This document shows, piece by piece, positions 38,980 to 49,600 of a DNA stretch of 64,000 bases (position 1 is the first letter of the stretch; each line of letters opens with the position of its first letter). A model generated the notes under the pieces. That model was not told where the DNA came from, searched no databases, and saw nothing but the letters and a program-made list of their open reading frames with translations. The stretch comes from Propionibacteriaceae bacterium (GTDB lineage: Bacteria > Actinomycetota > Actinomycetes > Propionibacteriales > Propionibacteriaceae), in contig JAUNKK010000004.1 of the NCBI GenBank assembly GCA_030532825.1, positions 23,556-87,555 of the forward strand, read 5' to 3'. Made by a program: the position numbers and the translations under genes.

Positions 38980-39516
38980 ATGGGCCAGGAGCCCCGGGGA
39001 GTGATGTCCGCTGAGGAGATCAGTCTTGTCGTGACGCGGATGGCCCACGAGATCCTTGAGCGCACCCATGGTGGGGAGGACGCGGTGCTGCTGGGCATCC
39101 CGACGCGGGGCGTGCCCCTGGCTCGGCGGCTGGGCGAGGTCATGGCCCAGGGCGGCAGCACCGTGCCGGTTGGCCAGCTCGACATCACCATGTATCGCGA
39201 CGATCTCCGCCGCAACCCCACCCGGCCTGTTGGTCGGAGCCACGTGCCGCCCATTGATGGACGCACCGTGGTGCTCGTGGACGATGTGCTGAACTCGGGC
39301 CGCACGGTGCAGGCGGCGATGCTGGCGCTGGCGGACCTTGGGCGGGCCCGAGCTGTTCTCCTCACGGTTCTCGTCGATCGGGGATTACGAGAGTTGCCCA
39401 TCCAGGGCGATGTGGTCGGTAAGTCGCTGCCGACGGCACGCTCGGAGCGCGTCCGGGTGCAGTTGGCGGAGATCGATGGCGTCGACCGCGTCACCATTGA
39501 GCGGAGCACCTCGTGA
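38980..39516 (+). CDS. pyrR: Pyrimidine operon regulator / uracil phosphoribosyltransferase PyrR
   Basis: RNA-binding regulator of pyr genes with residual uracil phosphoribosyltransferase activity. 178 residues with [26 protein letters not shown] and the PRPP loop [18 protein letters not shown]. The start is ATG 38980 behind GGGAGGCGCA; ATG 38968 would put the ribosome site inside the gene. Only 48 bases separate it from pepN, too short for a B. subtilis-type attenuator. If PyrR regulates this operon it would more likely be at translation initiation, as described for mycobacteria. It overlaps pyrB by four bases. Confidence 0.95.
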   Translation: MGQEPRGVMSAEEISLVVTRMAHEILERTHGGEDAVLLGIPTRGVPLARRLGEVMAQGGSTVPVGQLDITMYRDDLRRNPTRPVGRSHVPPIDGRTVVLVDDVLNSGRTVQAAMLALADLGRARAVLLTVLVDRGLRELPIQGDVVGKSLPTARSERVRVQLAEIDGVDRVTIERSTS

Positions 39517-40445
39517 AACACCTCCTCAGCATCAGCGACCTCGACGCCACCCAGATCACGCGGCTGCTGGATACCGCCGAGGAAATGCACGATGTTCAGT
39601 CCCGACCCGTGAAGAAACTACCGGCGCTGCGCGGCCGCACCGTGGTCAACCTGTTCTTCGAGGACTCCACACGCACCCGCTCATCGTTCGAACTGGCCGC
39701 TAAGTGGCTGTCGGCCGATTCGATCAACGTGTCGGCGAAAGGATCCAGCGTCTCCAAAGGCGAGTCGCTGCGCGACACCCTCATGACGCTCGACGCGATG
39801 GGGGTCGACGCAATCGTGATGCGGCACGCGGGCTCCGGCACCGTCGCCCAGGCGGCAGGCTGGGTGCGCGCGTCGATGATCAATGCCGGGGACGGCATGC
39901 ATGAGCATCCCACGCAGGCGCTCCTCGACGCGCACGCCATCCGGCGGCATCTTCGTGCTCATGGGCTGGGCGAGATCGCTGGCAAGCGTGTTGCCATCAC
40001 CGGCGATCTGCTGCATTCCCGTGTGGTGCGATCCGACGTGCTGCTGCTGAGCACGCTGGGGGCCTTCGTGTCGCTGGTGGCGCCGCCCACGCTCATGCCT
40101 CCGGGCGTCGAGTCCTGGGGGGTGGACTACGGTCATGATCTTGATGTAGTGCTGCCCGAGGTGGATGTCGCCATGATGCTGCGGGTGCAGCGGGAGCGGA
40201 TGAGTGGTGGTTTCTTCCCATCGGAGCGCGAGTACGTCGACGCCTACGGCCTCACTCCCCGCCGCCTCGCCCTGCTGCCGCCCAGCGCGTGCATCGCGCA
40301 CCCGGGCCCCATCAACCGGGGCCTTGAGCTGTCCTCCGAGGCGGCCGATTCAGCCCGATCCATCATCCTCGACCAGGTCTCAGCAGGCGTGGCGGTGAGG
40401 ATGAGCGTCCTTTACCACTTGCTGGCGGGAGAGGAATCCCGATGA
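39513..40445 (+). CDS. pyrB: Aspartate carbamoyltransferase catalytic subunit
   Basis: Condenses carbamoyl phosphate and aspartate in the first committed pyrimidine step. The 310-residue protein has the carbamoyl-phosphate motif [19 protein letters not shown], the second-site loop [36 protein letters not shown], and the aspartate-binding VQRERM and HPGPINRG. The GTG start (39513) overlaps pyrR (GTGA). No pyrI is present. Complete. Confidence 0.98.
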   Translation: MKHLLSISDLDATQITRLLDTAEEMHDVQSRPVKKLPALRGRTVVNLFFEDSTRTRSSFELAAKWLSADSINVSAKGSSVSKGESLRDTLMTLDAMGVDAIVMRHAGSGTVAQAAGWVRASMINAGDGMHEHPTQALLDAHAIRRHLRAHGLGEIAGKRVAITGDLLHSRVVRSDVLLLSTLGAFVSLVAPPTLMPPGVESWGVDYGHDLDVVLPEVDVAMMLRVQRERMSGGFFPSEREYVDAYGLTPRRLALLPPSACIAHPGPINRGLELSSEAADSARSIILDQVSAGVAVRMSVLYHLLAGEESR

Positions 40446-41707
40446 CCGCCCTCACCATCACCGGTGTCACTCTGCCGGGAGGAAACCGCACCGACCTGCA
40501 CATCGCTGACGGCCGCTTCGTCGACGAAGCCCCCATAGGCGCACGCACGCTGGAAGGCGACGGGCTCGTCGCGCTTCCCGGCCTGGTTGACCCGCACACG
40601 CACCTGCGGGAACCCGGCCGGGAGGACGCGGAGACTGTGTTCAGCGGATCTCGCGCAGCTGCCCGGGGCGGCTACACCTCGGTGTTCGCCATGGCAAACA
40701 CACAGCCCGTCACCGACACGGCAGAGAGAGCCGAGCATGTGCACCAGTTGGGGACCGCCGCCGGCCTCGTCGACGTGGTGGTGGTCGGCGCCATCTCTAA
40801 GGGGCTGCGCGGTGAGGAACTCGCCGAGTTGGGGCTCATGCACCGCTCCCGGGCTGCCGTCACCATGTTCTCCGACGACGGCATGTGTCTGATGAATCCG
40901 CAGCTGATGCGGCGTGCTCTGGAATGGGTCAAGCCCTTCGACGGGGTGATCGCGCAGCATGCGCAGGACTCCCACCTCGCCGGCCCGGGTGCCTGCTGCC
41001 ACGAAGGTGAGTTGTCAGGGCGGCTTGGCCTGGGAGGCTGGCCGCCGGTCGCTGAGTCCACCATCATCGCCCGCGACGTGCAACTGGCGGAAGCCACCAG
41101 TTCCCGGCTGCATGTGTGCCACGTCTCGACGGCGGAGGGCGTCGATGTGCTGCGGTGGGCCAAAGCGCGCGGCGTGCAGGTCACGGCGGAGGCGACTCCC
41201 CACCACCTGCTGCTGAGCACGGCTGAGCTGGTCGGCTACGACACGACCTTCAAGGTGAATCCACCGCTGCGCACCTCGGAACACATCGAGGCGGTGCGGG
41301 CCGCGCTTGAGGACGGCACCATCGACATGGTGGGCACCGACCATGCCCCCCACGCGCCGCAGGACAAGGACCATGCCTTCGTTGATGCCCGACCCGGCAT
41401 GATCGGGCTGGAGCAGGCCCTTGGTGTTGTGATCGAGACCATGGTGAAGCCTGGCCGTCTTGATTGGGCCGGGGTGGCCCAGCGCATGAGCCACGCCCCG
41501 GCGCAACTGGCCCGCTTAGCCGGGCAAGGCCGCCCCCTTGCTGCCGGAGAGCCCGCCAACCTGGTGCTCGTCGATCCGGATCGCGTCGCTGTCGTCGATC
41601 GGGACGCCTCCCAGTCGCTGAGCCGCAACAATCCGTACCACGGCCGCACTCTGCCGGACCCGGTGGTGGCGACGTTCCTGCGGGGGCGCGAAAGCTACCG
41701 CCGCTAG
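40442..41707 (+). CDS. pyrC: Dihydroorotase (class I)
   Basis: Closes carbamoyl aspartate to dihydroorotate. 421 residues with the metal motif [15 protein letters not shown], the lid/loop [23 protein letters not shown], a second histidine pair VCHVST and ATPHHLLLS, and the catalytic GTDHAPHA. The length is right for class I enzymes that stand next to pyrB in actinobacteria. The ATG overlaps pyrB by four bases. It is the last gene of the local pyr operon: carA, carB, pyrF and pyrE are not in the window, and the next gene is convergent 10 bases later. Confidence 0.97.
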   Translation: MTALTITGVTLPGGNRTDLHIADGRFVDEAPIGARTLEGDGLVALPGLVDPHTHLREPGREDAETVFSGSRAAARGGYTSVFAMANTQPVTDTAERAEHVHQLGTAAGLVDVVVVGAISKGLRGEELAELGLMHRSRAAVTMFSDDGMCLMNPQLMRRALEWVKPFDGVIAQHAQDSHLAGPGACCHEGELSGRLGLGGWPPVAESTIIARDVQLAEATSSRLHVCHVSTAEGVDVLRWAKARGVQVTAEATPHHLLLSTAELVGYDTTFKVNPPLRTSEHIEAVRAALEDGTIDMVGTDHAPHAPQDKDHAFVDARPGMIGLEQALGVVIETMVKPGRLDWAGVAQRMSHAPAQLARLAGQGRPLAAGEPANLVLVDPDRVAVVDRDASQSLSRNNPYHGRTLPDPVVATFLRGRESYRR

Positions 41708-41717
41708 CGCACCAGTC

Positions 41718-42626
41718 TCAACCCTTGACGGCGCCGGCGGCGAGTCCGGACTGCCAGAAGCGCTGAAGGAACAAGAACAGCACGATCAGCGGCAGCACGC
41801 CGAGCACGGCACCCAGCATCACCGCCCCCTTGTCAGGGGAGAAATAGCTCATCATGCCGTAGAGCCCCTGCGTGACGGGCTGAAGCGAGGCGTCCGTGAT
41901 CATCATCAACGGCAGCAGGAAGTTGTTCCACGTGGCGACGAAGATGAACAGGAAGATCGTCACCATGGCCGGGGCCAAGAGACGCAGCACCATCGTGAAG
42001 AAGATGCGGGCCTCCCCCGCCCCATCGATCCGGGCAGCCTCCAGCAACTCGGTTGGAACCGATGACTGGGCATAGACGTTGCCGAGGAAGACCCCAAAGG
42101 GGCTGACCATGGACGGGATCAGCATGGCCCAGACGGTGTTGACGAGCCCCAGCTTGATGAACAGCAGGTATAGCGGAACGGTCAGCAACGCCACCGGCAT
42201 CAACAGGCCGGTCATGATCACCACGAGCAATACGCGGCGTCCCGGGAACTGGAACTTGGCCATGGCGTAGCCACAGGCCACCGATACCACCGTGCCGACC
42301 GCGGCAGCCGTCGTCGAGTAGAACAACGAGTTCAACACCCAGCGTGGAAACTGCCCCTGCGTCCAGGACATGAGGGCTTGCCAGTTGGAGTCCCAGTTCA
42401 GCTGGGCGAAGGAGAAGCCGAAGGTGCTCACCAAGTCGGTGTTGTCCTTCGACGAGGCGATGATGAGCCACACGATGGGTAGCAGGAAGTACAGCCCCAC
42501 GCAGCTGAGCAGGATCAGAGTGAGGGTCCGGGCGGTCCGGGATGGGGCGATGGAGCGGGGTGGCATTCCCGGCTCGGAGGGACGATAGGTCTTGCCGTCG
42601 GCGGTGGTTGCGGTCTTCAGGGCCAT
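41718..42626 (-). CDS. Carbohydrate ABC transporter permease (MalG type)
   Basis: A 302-residue inner-membrane permease of the CUT1 sugar importer class. It has six helices from LTLILLSCVGLYFLLPIVWLI onward, and the EAA loop that docks the ATPase reads LLEAARIDGAGEARIFFTMVLRLLAPA (about 195-220). The N-terminal tail is cytoplasmic. It follows its partner permease by two bases. As with many CUT1 systems no ATPase gene is present, so a shared MsiK-type ATPase encoded elsewhere is likely (inference). Substrate unknown. Confidence 0.92.
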   Translation of the reverse strand: MALKTATTADGKTYRPSEPGMPPRSIAPSRTARTLTLILLSCVGLYFLLPIVWLIIASSKDNTDLVSTFGFSFAQLNWDSNWQALMSWTQGQFPRWVLNSLFYSTTAAAVGTVVSVACGYAMAKFQFPGRRVLLVVIMTGLLMPVALLTVPLYLLFIKLGLVNTVWAMLIPSMVSPFGVFLGNVYAQSSVPTELLEAARIDGAGEARIFFTMVLRLLAPAMVTIFLFIFVATWNNFLLPLMMITDASLQPVTQGLYGMMSYFSPDKGAVMLGAVLGVLPLIVLFLFLQRFWQSGLAAGAVKG

Positions 42627-42628
42627 AG

Positions 42629-43570
42629 TCAGTCCGCCTTCCGCTGAACGAGGGCGTACAGGGCCGCCAAAACACCGGCGACCAGGGCCATCAGGATGGT
42701 CACGGCCGAGGCCGGGCCAGAGCCGCTAGGGGTGATTTTCCCGTAGGCGGTGTTGTAGGCCATCATCATGGGCGTGTAGCCTTTGGGAATCCAGGTCGCG
42801 ATGCTCTGCAGCACCGTCGGTTCGTTGAACAGCTGGACAGTGCCGATGATCGACAGCAGCACCGCCAGCAGTGCTGCGCCCCGCACGAGGGGGATCTTGA
42901 TGTGCGTGGTGATCTGCCAGCCCGATGCCCCGTCAATCCGCGCTGCCTCGTAAAGGTCGCCCGGGATGGCTTGCAGAGCTGCCAGGAAAACCAGCATGTT
43001 GTACCCGGTGAAGGTCCACGTGGTCATGTTGGCCATCGACCCCAGGAGGACCTGCGGGGATAGCAGGTCGAAACCCAGATACTTTGCGAAAGGCGACACC
43101 TCGGGGATGTAGAGATAGCCCCAGATAATGGCAGCCACGAGGCCTGGGATAGCGAAGGGTAGGAAGTAGGAGAGACGCCACAGGGCGCGGCGGCGCACCA
43201 AGTAGGAGTCCAACAGCAAGGCGAGGAAGAGCGCCGCCCCGATCATGATGGGGATCTGGATGGCGCCGAACAGCAGAACCCGGCCCATCCCCTCCCAGAA
43301 GCGCGGATTGGCCGCCACCTCCTGGAAGTTCTGCAATCCAACGAAGGACTCGACCTGTTCACCGCCGCCAAACAGCCCGCCGCCCGAGGAGACCATGCGA
43401 TAGAAACCTGCCCGAACGGACTCCACGATGGGTGCCAGAAACACCAAGCAAAACAGCAGCACGAAGGGCAGCGCGAACAGCCAGCCTGTGACGGCCTGGT
43501 GCCTCGCCTGGCGACTGATCCGCGGCCTCATGCGCGTCTGAGTTGTCGTAGACAATTTTTCTCTTCCCAT
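42629..43570 (-). CDS. Carbohydrate ABC transporter permease (MalF type)
   Basis: A 313-residue permease with six membrane helices (WLFALPFVLLFCLVFLAPIVESV, IPIMIGAALFLALLLDSYL, LSYFLPFAIPGLVAAIIWGYL and others). The EAA loop is LYEAARIDGASGWQITTHIKIPLVRG. It is the partner of the downstream MalG-type permease. Its ATG (43568-43570) lies only three bases beyond a very strong stem-loop that covers the normal ribosome-site position. Its translation may therefore be low compared with the binding protein, which matches the excess of binding protein usual in such systems. Confidence 0.92.
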   Translation of the reverse strand: MGREKLSTTTQTRMRPRISRQARHQAVTGWLFALPFVLLFCLVFLAPIVESVRAGFYRMVSSGGGLFGGGEQVESFVGLQNFQEVAANPRFWEGMGRVLLFGAIQIPIMIGAALFLALLLDSYLVRRRALWRLSYFLPFAIPGLVAAIIWGYLYIPEVSPFAKYLGFDLLSPQVLLGSMANMTTWTFTGYNMLVFLAALQAIPGDLYEAARIDGASGWQITTHIKIPLVRGAALLAVLLSIIGTVQLFNEPTVLQSIATWIPKGYTPMMMAYNTAYGKITPSGSGPASAVTILMALVAGVLAALYALVQRKAD

Positions 43571-43573
43571 ACT

Positions 43574-43611
43574 GGGGCCGGGCGTGACGTCACGGCGTAC
43601 CGCCCGGCCCC
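43574..43611 (-). repeat. Strong stem-loop between binding-protein and permease genes
   Basis: Perfect 11-bp arms GGGGCCGGGCG (43574-43584) and CGCCCGGCCCC (43601-43611). The 16-base loop contributes to a 12-base palindrome CGTGACGTCACG (43583-43594). No T-run follows. It lies between the binding-protein stop and the first permease ATG, a typical place for 3'-end stabilisation and lowered downstream expression. Confidence 0.8.
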
Positions 43612-43624
43612 TGTTTGATCAGGA

Positions 43625-44950
43625 TCAGCTCTCAGCGACGGGGAGGCCCGCGTCCTTGAGCGCCTGGACTGAGCTGTCCTTGGCGACGATGAGGATGTCG
43701 GCCACCTTGGCGCTACCGGCGACAACGTCCGATGCCTTCTCCGTCATCTTTGGATGAACAGCGGAGTAGCCGGGGATGTAGCCCCAGTCAGCCACCAGCT
43801 GCGTGTTGGCTTCGGCCAGCACCTGGAACACATCCTGATCGCCGAACTGGCGCTTGGTCTTCTCCGGCGTGGCGACGGTGCCCTTCGCCGCGGGCATCAG
43901 TCCCTGGGTAGCCAGATCGTCGAGCTGGGTGTTGAACCAGTCGTTGAACTCCATCGCCTCGGGGATGTGAGCGCACCCCTTCATGACCGCCACGCCGGAA
44001 CCCCCGTCGGGGCCGGTTGCCGCCGAGCCGCCGAAGCTGGGAAGCAACGCCACCCGCCACTGGCCCTCGGCAGGAGTTCCGTCGAGCTTGTCTAGGGCGA
44101 ATCCGACCTCCCAGGCCGGGGCGATGTTGCCAATCAGAGTGCCGGCCACCACGGCTTGATCGTAGGCGTCTGTCCAGCGGGCATGGGTTAGCGCGGCCTT
44201 GGAATCGAGCGCGTCCTGCCAGAACTGGGCGACCGCTTGGGACTGCGCGTCGGTGGTGTTGACCACCCAGTTGTCCCCTTCAGCTGAGAACCACTTGGCG
44301 CCTGCGGCAGCCGCCTGGGCGGAGAACCAATAGCCCATCTCGTCAGGTTCGAAGTCGAGGATGTACTTGCCGGAGGCGGCGGCGGTCTTGGCGGCCGCCA
44401 GCAGCTCATCCGAGGTCTTGGGCACCTCAAGGCCGAGGGCTTTGAACTCAGCCTCGTTGTAGAGGTAAACGAGCGGTCCCGTATCCTGCGGCAGCCCAAC
44501 CATCTTGCCGCCGACGGACATCTGGCCGTAGGCGCCGGTGTAGTGCTCCTTGTATTTCTCCGCCTCGCCTGTGACGTCCTCCAGGAGTCCCTTGACGAAG
44601 AGCTCCGGGGCCTCCCCGTAGCCCACCTGGGCGAGGCAGGGCGCGGTCCCGGCCTTGACGTCGGCTTCCAGCTTGGTGATCATCTCGTTGGCGGCACCGG
44701 CGAACTTGGTGGACTTCACCTGAATGTCCGGGTGTTCCGCGTTCCACTTCGCGACGATCTCCTCGACGGTGGTCATTCCCTCCCCATCCGGCAGCCGGTG
44801 CAGATACTCGATCTGGACCGTCTCGCCCGGGGCCTTCGACTGCACCGGGGAGTTGCTCGTTGCCGGAGTTCCGCCGCCAGAGCAGGCGGAGAGAGTCAGG
44901 GCAGCGGCGGACAGGAGTCCCGTGACAGCCAACAGGCGCTTGGTCTGCAT
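43625..44950 (-). CDS. Extracellular sugar-binding lipoprotein (SBP family 1)
   Basis: A 441-residue solute-binding protein. The lipoprotein signal peptide LLAVTGLLSAAALTLSAC is acylated at Cys23 and followed by a Ser/Thr/Pro linker. The mature fold is that of the MalE-like family: EIVAKWNAEHPDIQVKSTKF, LAQVGYGEAPELFVKGLLEDVT, GLPQDTGPLVYLYNEAEFKALGLEVPKT and GSGVAVMKGC. It delivers a sugar or oligosaccharide to the permeases downstream. I start at ATG 44950; GGAGGG lies 12 bases upstream, which is slightly long. The open frame further upstream (to 45184) crosses the regulatory region. No nearby glycosidase identifies the sugar. Confidence 0.92.
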   Translation of the reverse strand: MQTKRLLAVTGLLSAAALTLSACSGGGTPATSNSPVQSKAPGETVQIEYLHRLPDGEGMTTVEEIVAKWNAEHPDIQVKSTKFAGAANEMITKLEADVKAGTAPCLAQVGYGEAPELFVKGLLEDVTGEAEKYKEHYTGAYGQMSVGGKMVGLPQDTGPLVYLYNEAEFKALGLEVPKTSDELLAAAKTAAASGKYILDFEPDEMGYWFSAQAAAAGAKWFSAEGDNWVVNTTDAQSQAVAQFWQDALDSKAALTHARWTDAYDQAVVAGTLIGNIAPAWEVGFALDKLDGTPAEGQWRVALLPSFGGSAATGPDGGSGVAVMKGCAHIPEAMEFNDWFNTQLDDLATQGLMPAAKGTVATPEKTKRQFGDQDVFQVLAEANTQLVADWGYIPGYSAVHPKMTEKASDVVAGSAKVADILIVAKDSSVQALKDAGLPVAES

Positions 44951-44979
44951 TTCAGTCGTATTCCCTCCAAGTCTACTTT

Positions 44980-45062
44980 GAACAGGAGCTGTTCTTTTGC
45001 TGCCCATATCTTTTTGGAAACAACTCAATTTGCGCAATTTCTGCACGCCTGTTTGCGCGAAC
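44980..45062. promoter_or_regulatory. Cluster of palindromes upstream of the ABC importer operon
   Basis: Three inverted repeats lie in the 222-base gap between the importer and gnd: GAACAG-GAG-CTGTTC (44980-44994), TTGCGCAA (45030-45037) and GTTTGCGCGAAC (45051-45062, one mismatch). The last two have a central CG like LacI-family operators, and their centres are 23 bases apart. They probably control the importer; no LacI gene is adjacent. Confidence 0.45.
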
Positions 45063-45172
45063 CACGCACCTTCGGGTGCGCACTTCGTTACGCTACCGTG
45101 ACCGTTTGTGCGATCTATCCGAAGGCCTAGACTTGAGCCGTCGGCCGCTAGGGCCGTGGATCGGGAGGAAAC

Positions 45173-46606
45173 ATGACGGAGCACCTGGCACAGGTCGGCG
45201 TGATTGGGATGGCGGTGATGGGGTCAAACCTGGCCCGAAATCTCGCCCACAAGGGATTTCGGGTAGCCATCTACAACCGAACGCCCGCTCGGACCGATGA
45301 GGTCATGGCGCAGCATGGCACTGAGGGCGATTTCAGGCCTGCCCGGGATCTGGCGGAGTTCGTCGCCTCACTAGAACGGCCACGCAGCATCATCCTCATG
45401 GTGAAGGCTGGCGGCCCAACCGACGCCACAATCGAAGCTCTCGTGCCCCTGTTGGAGGAGGGCGACATCGTGGTCGACGGCGGGAACGCTTTCTTCCAGG
45501 ACACCAGGCGCCGCGAACAACAGTTGCGTGCTCTCGGCCTCCATTTCGTGGGTGCCGGCATCTCAGGCGGCGAGGTCGGGGCCTTAGAGGGTCCCTCCAT
45601 CATGCCGGGTGGCTCCCCGGAATCCTATGCCGTGCTCGCCCCCATGCTGGAGCGGATTGCTGCGCAGGCCGACGGCGAGCCCTGCTGCACGTATATCGGC
45701 ACCGACGGTGCGGGGCACTTCGTCAAGATGGTCCACAACGGCATCGAGTATGCGGACATGCAGTTCATTGGCGAGGCCTGGACGCTGCTGAAGGCCCTGG
45801 GGCTCAGCCAGGAGGAGCAGGCCGATGTGTTTGCGTCCTGGAACCGCGGGGACCTCGACTCATATCTCATTGAGATCACGGCCGATGTCCTGCGCAAGAA
45901 CGACCCCCGCACCGGCGCACCGCTCGTCGATGTGATCGTCGATGCGGCCGGCATGAAGGGAACCGGCACATGGACCGTGCAGTCGGCCCTCGACTTGGGG
46001 ACCCCGGTGAACACCATCGCGGAGTCGGTCTTCGCACGGGCTGTCTCCTCCAGTCCGGAGTTGCGCACCGCCAGCCAGAAGGCGCTCACTGGACCCGCGG
46101 GGTCGTTGCACGAGGACCGCGAGTCTTTCGTCGAAGCCGTCCGGCAGGCGCTGTGGGCCAGCAAAGTCGTCGCCTACGCTCAGGGGCTGGACGAGATCCG
46201 CATGGCCGCGGCCGAATATGGCTGGGAAATCAACATCGCCGAGGTGGCGAAGATCTGGCGGGCGGGTTGCATCATCCGTGCCCGGCTGTTGGAGCGGATC
46301 CGTTCCGAGTACGCCGCGGGCAATTTGATCACTCTCCTGGAAGCTCCTTCCGTAGCCACGGAGCTGGCGAAATGTCAGGAGGCGTGGCGGCGGGTGGTGG
46401 CCGCAGCTGTGCAGGCCGGCATTCCGGTCCCCGGTTTCTCCGCCGCCCTGGCCCACTACGATCAGGTCCGGTCACCGCGTCTGGGTGCCGCGCTGACCCA
46501 GGGGCTGCGGGATTACTTCGGTGCACATACCTACCGTCGTATCGACGCTGAGGGATCGTTTCACATCAACTGGTCCACCGACGGCGTCGAGGTCGCCGCG
46601 GATTGA
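45173..46606 (+). CDS. gnd: 6-phosphogluconate dehydrogenase (decarboxylating)
   Basis: Oxidative pentose-phosphate enzyme making ribulose 5-phosphate, CO2 and NADPH. The 477-residue length is that of the long, E. coli/eukaryote-like form. It has the Rossmann motif VGVIGMAVMGSNLARNLAHKG with NRT at the cofactor 2'-phosphate site (NADP preference), catalytic Ser/Gly loop GAGISGGEVGALEGPSIMPGG, Lys and Asn in VKMVHNGIEYADMQ, and C-terminal YFGAHTYRRID. The ATG follows CGGGAGGAAAC. It ends in a TTGA overlap with lhr. The gene is divergent from the importer. Confidence 0.97.
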   Translation: MTEHLAQVGVIGMAVMGSNLARNLAHKGFRVAIYNRTPARTDEVMAQHGTEGDFRPARDLAEFVASLERPRSIILMVKAGGPTDATIEALVPLLEEGDIVVDGGNAFFQDTRRREQQLRALGLHFVGAGISGGEVGALEGPSIMPGGSPESYAVLAPMLERIAAQADGEPCCTYIGTDGAGHFVKMVHNGIEYADMQFIGEAWTLLKALGLSQEEQADVFASWNRGDLDSYLIEITADVLRKNDPRTGAPLVDVIVDAAGMKGTGTWTVQSALDLGTPVNTIAESVFARAVSSSPELRTASQKALTGPAGSLHEDRESFVEAVRQALWASKVVAYAQGLDEIRMAAAEYGWEINIAEVAKIWRAGCIIRARLLERIRSEYAAGNLITLLEAPSVATELAKCQEAWRRVVAAAVQAGIPVPGFSAALAHYDQVRSPRLGAALTQGLRDYFGAHTYRRIDAEGSFHINWSTDGVEVAAD

Positions 46607-49600
46607 CGGGGTTCTCGCCCCCGACGCAGCACTGGTTCGACGAGACCTTCCCGGCCACAACGGCTGTCCAGCAACAAGCCTGGGATGCGATCCGGTCGGG
46701 CGAGCATGTGCTCGTTGTGGCACCCACTGGCTCTGGTAAGACGCTGGCGGCTTTTCTTCAGGCCCTGGACGGGCTTCTCACCCGCCCAGGGCAGGCGCGG
46801 GGAACCCGGGTGGTCTACGTGTCACCGCTCAAAGCCCTCGGGGTGGACGTTGAACGCAACCTACAGGTCCCCTTAGCGGGTATTCGGGCCCAGGCGGCGC
46901 GGCTCGGCGTCGATGTGGCTGACGTGACAGTCGGGGTTCGTTCTGGGGACACGACAGCGAGCGACCGGGCGCGCTTGCGACGCAACCCGCCCGACGTTCT
47001 CATCACGACCCCAGAATCCCTGTATCTCATGCTGACCTCCTCCGCGCGGGAAACCCTGCGGGAGGTCGAGGTAGTGATCGTCGACGAGATCCACGCCGTC
47101 GCCAACTCCAAGCGAGGCACGCACCTGGCGCTCAGCCTGGAGCGCCTGGATCTGTTGGTCGGGCGCGACGTCCAGCGCATCGCTCTGTCGGCCACAGTGC
47201 GTCCGGTCACGAAGGTCGCGCATTTCCTCGGCGGCGATCGGTCTGTCGTAACCGTTCATCCCGACACCCCAAAACGCTGGGATGTGGCGGTGGTCACGCC
47301 CCCGCTGACGGATCCGTGGCCGCACATCGAACGGGATGTGCTGGATCGCATCCTGGCGGCGCGTGCCACGCTGATATTCACCAACGCCCGGCGGGTCGCG
47401 GAGCGGCTGACGGCGCGCCTCAATGAACTCTGGGTCGAGGATGGCGGGCAGGGCGAGATCGCCCGCCCTCACCATGGCTCGGTCAGCAAGCAGCTGCGCA
47501 CTGAGATTGAGGAAGCGCTGAAACACGGAGAGCTGAAAGCCGTCGTGGCGACCTCGTCGCTGGAGCTGGGAATTGACATGGGGGCGGTCGACCAGGTGTT
47601 GCAGATCGGGACGCCGATGTCGGCCTCCAGCGCGCTACAGCGCATCGGCAGGGCCGGACATCAGGTGGGGGCCAGTTCCGTCGGCCGCATCTACACCCTC
47701 CACCGCGGAGAACTGGCGGGGGCCGCCGTAACGACCGGTGACCTACTGGCCGGGCAGATCGAAGAACTCCGCATCCCGACTGGCGCGCTCGACGTCCTAG
47801 CCCAGCAGACGGTCGCCGCCGTCGCCGCAGCAGGCGAGGCCGGCCTGCCGGAACAGACTTGGCTGGCAGCCGTGCGCCGCAGCTACCCATACGCGCACCT
47901 AGACGATGCCGCCTTCGGGGCGATCCTGCAGCTGCTGCTTGGCGCCTATCCGAGCGCCGATTTCGCAGAGCTCCGCGCCCGATTGGAGCGCCGCGACGGC
48001 CGGCTACACGCGCTCCCCGGCGCTGTCCGGGTAGCCGTGACTTCGGGCGGCACCATCCCAGACCGGGGACTCTATGGCGTGTTTCTGGCCGAGGGCGACG
48101 GGCCGGGGCGCCGGGTCGGTGAGCTGGATGAGGAGATGGTGCACGAAACCCGGGTAGGCGAAACCTTCGCGCTGGGTGCCACATCCTGGACGGTGGTCGG
48201 CATCACCCGCGATCAGGTGCTCGTGATCCCTGCCCCGGGCCAACCGGGAAAGCTCCCGTTCTGGGTGGGTGAGGAACAGTCCCGCCCCGCGGAACTCGGG
48301 CGGCGGATCGGCGCGCTGGTCCGGCAACTCGGCGAGGCATCCGGGGCCGCCGAAACCCCCTGGCTGGACGAGCGAAGCCGCGTGGAGCTGACGGCATTCA
48401 TCGCCGAGCAGCAGCAGGCGACGGGCGTGCTACCGGATGATCGCACCATTGTCGTCGAGCGGTTTCGTGACGAGCTAGGAGACTGGCGGATCGTGGTTCA
48501 CAGCGCCCTCGGGCGGGCCGTGCTGGCTCCCTGGGCGGTCGCCGTGGCAGCCTTGATCGAGCAGCGCTCAGGCGTGGATGCTCGGCCTGTGGCAGCCGAC
48601 GACGGCTTGGTCTTGCGGCTGCCCGATGGCGAGTTGCCCGGGCTCGTGGCAGAGTTCCTGCGCATCACTCCGGATCAGGCAGAACAGCTTGTGACGAATC
48701 ATGTCGGCAGCACTTCCATGTTCGCCGCGCGCTTCCGCGAGTGCGCGGCCCGGTCGCTGCTGTTGCCCAGACGGCACGGCCGCCGGATGCCGCTGTGGCA
48801 GCAACGCCATCGCGCTGCCCAGTTGTTGCAGGCTGCTCGCGGCCACCCAAATTTCCCTGTCACGTTGGAGGCGGTCCGTGAGTGTCTCCAGGACTACTGG
48901 GATCTTCCCGGCCTGTTGGACGTGTTGCGGCAGATTCGGACCGGGCAGATCCGGCTGGTGGACGTGGTCAGGCCCGGTCCTAGCCCGTTTGCCGCTTCCC
49001 TGCTGTTCCACTACGCGGGCAGCTTCATGTACGAAGGGGACCTACCGATCGCCGAGCGCCGCGCCGCCGCGCTAGCTCTCGATCCTGCGGTCTTGGCGCG
49101 GGTGTTGGGCGACCTCGACCTCAGCACAATGCTCGACCCCGCGGTGATGGCGGAGCTGCTGGCGGAACTCCAATTCACGGCTCCCCGGCTGCGCGCCGAC
49201 ACTCCCCAGGCACTGGCGGAACTGCCGCGGCGGCTCGGCCCCTTGACGCGTGAGCAACTCGCCGCGCGGAGCACCGTCGGGCTGCCGGATCCGCTCCCGG
49301 ATTCCCTGTCCGAGGTCCGCATTGGCGGGCAGCAGCGCATTGCTGCGACGGCCGACCTGGGGCTGCTGCGGGATGCGCTGGGCGTGGTGGTTCCGGACGG
49401 CGTGGTTTCTGAGACGGGTGGCCGCGACCCACTGGTGCAACTGATCGCTCGCTTCGCGCGCACCCACACGCCCTTCGCCGCCCGGGACCTGGCCGCGGCC
49501 CTGGGGCTGGCGGAGGCCGTGGCCGCCCGCATCCTCGACGACGAGGTGGCGGCCGGGCGCCTGATCCAGGGCACGTTCACCGGTATGGCAACCGCAGAGT

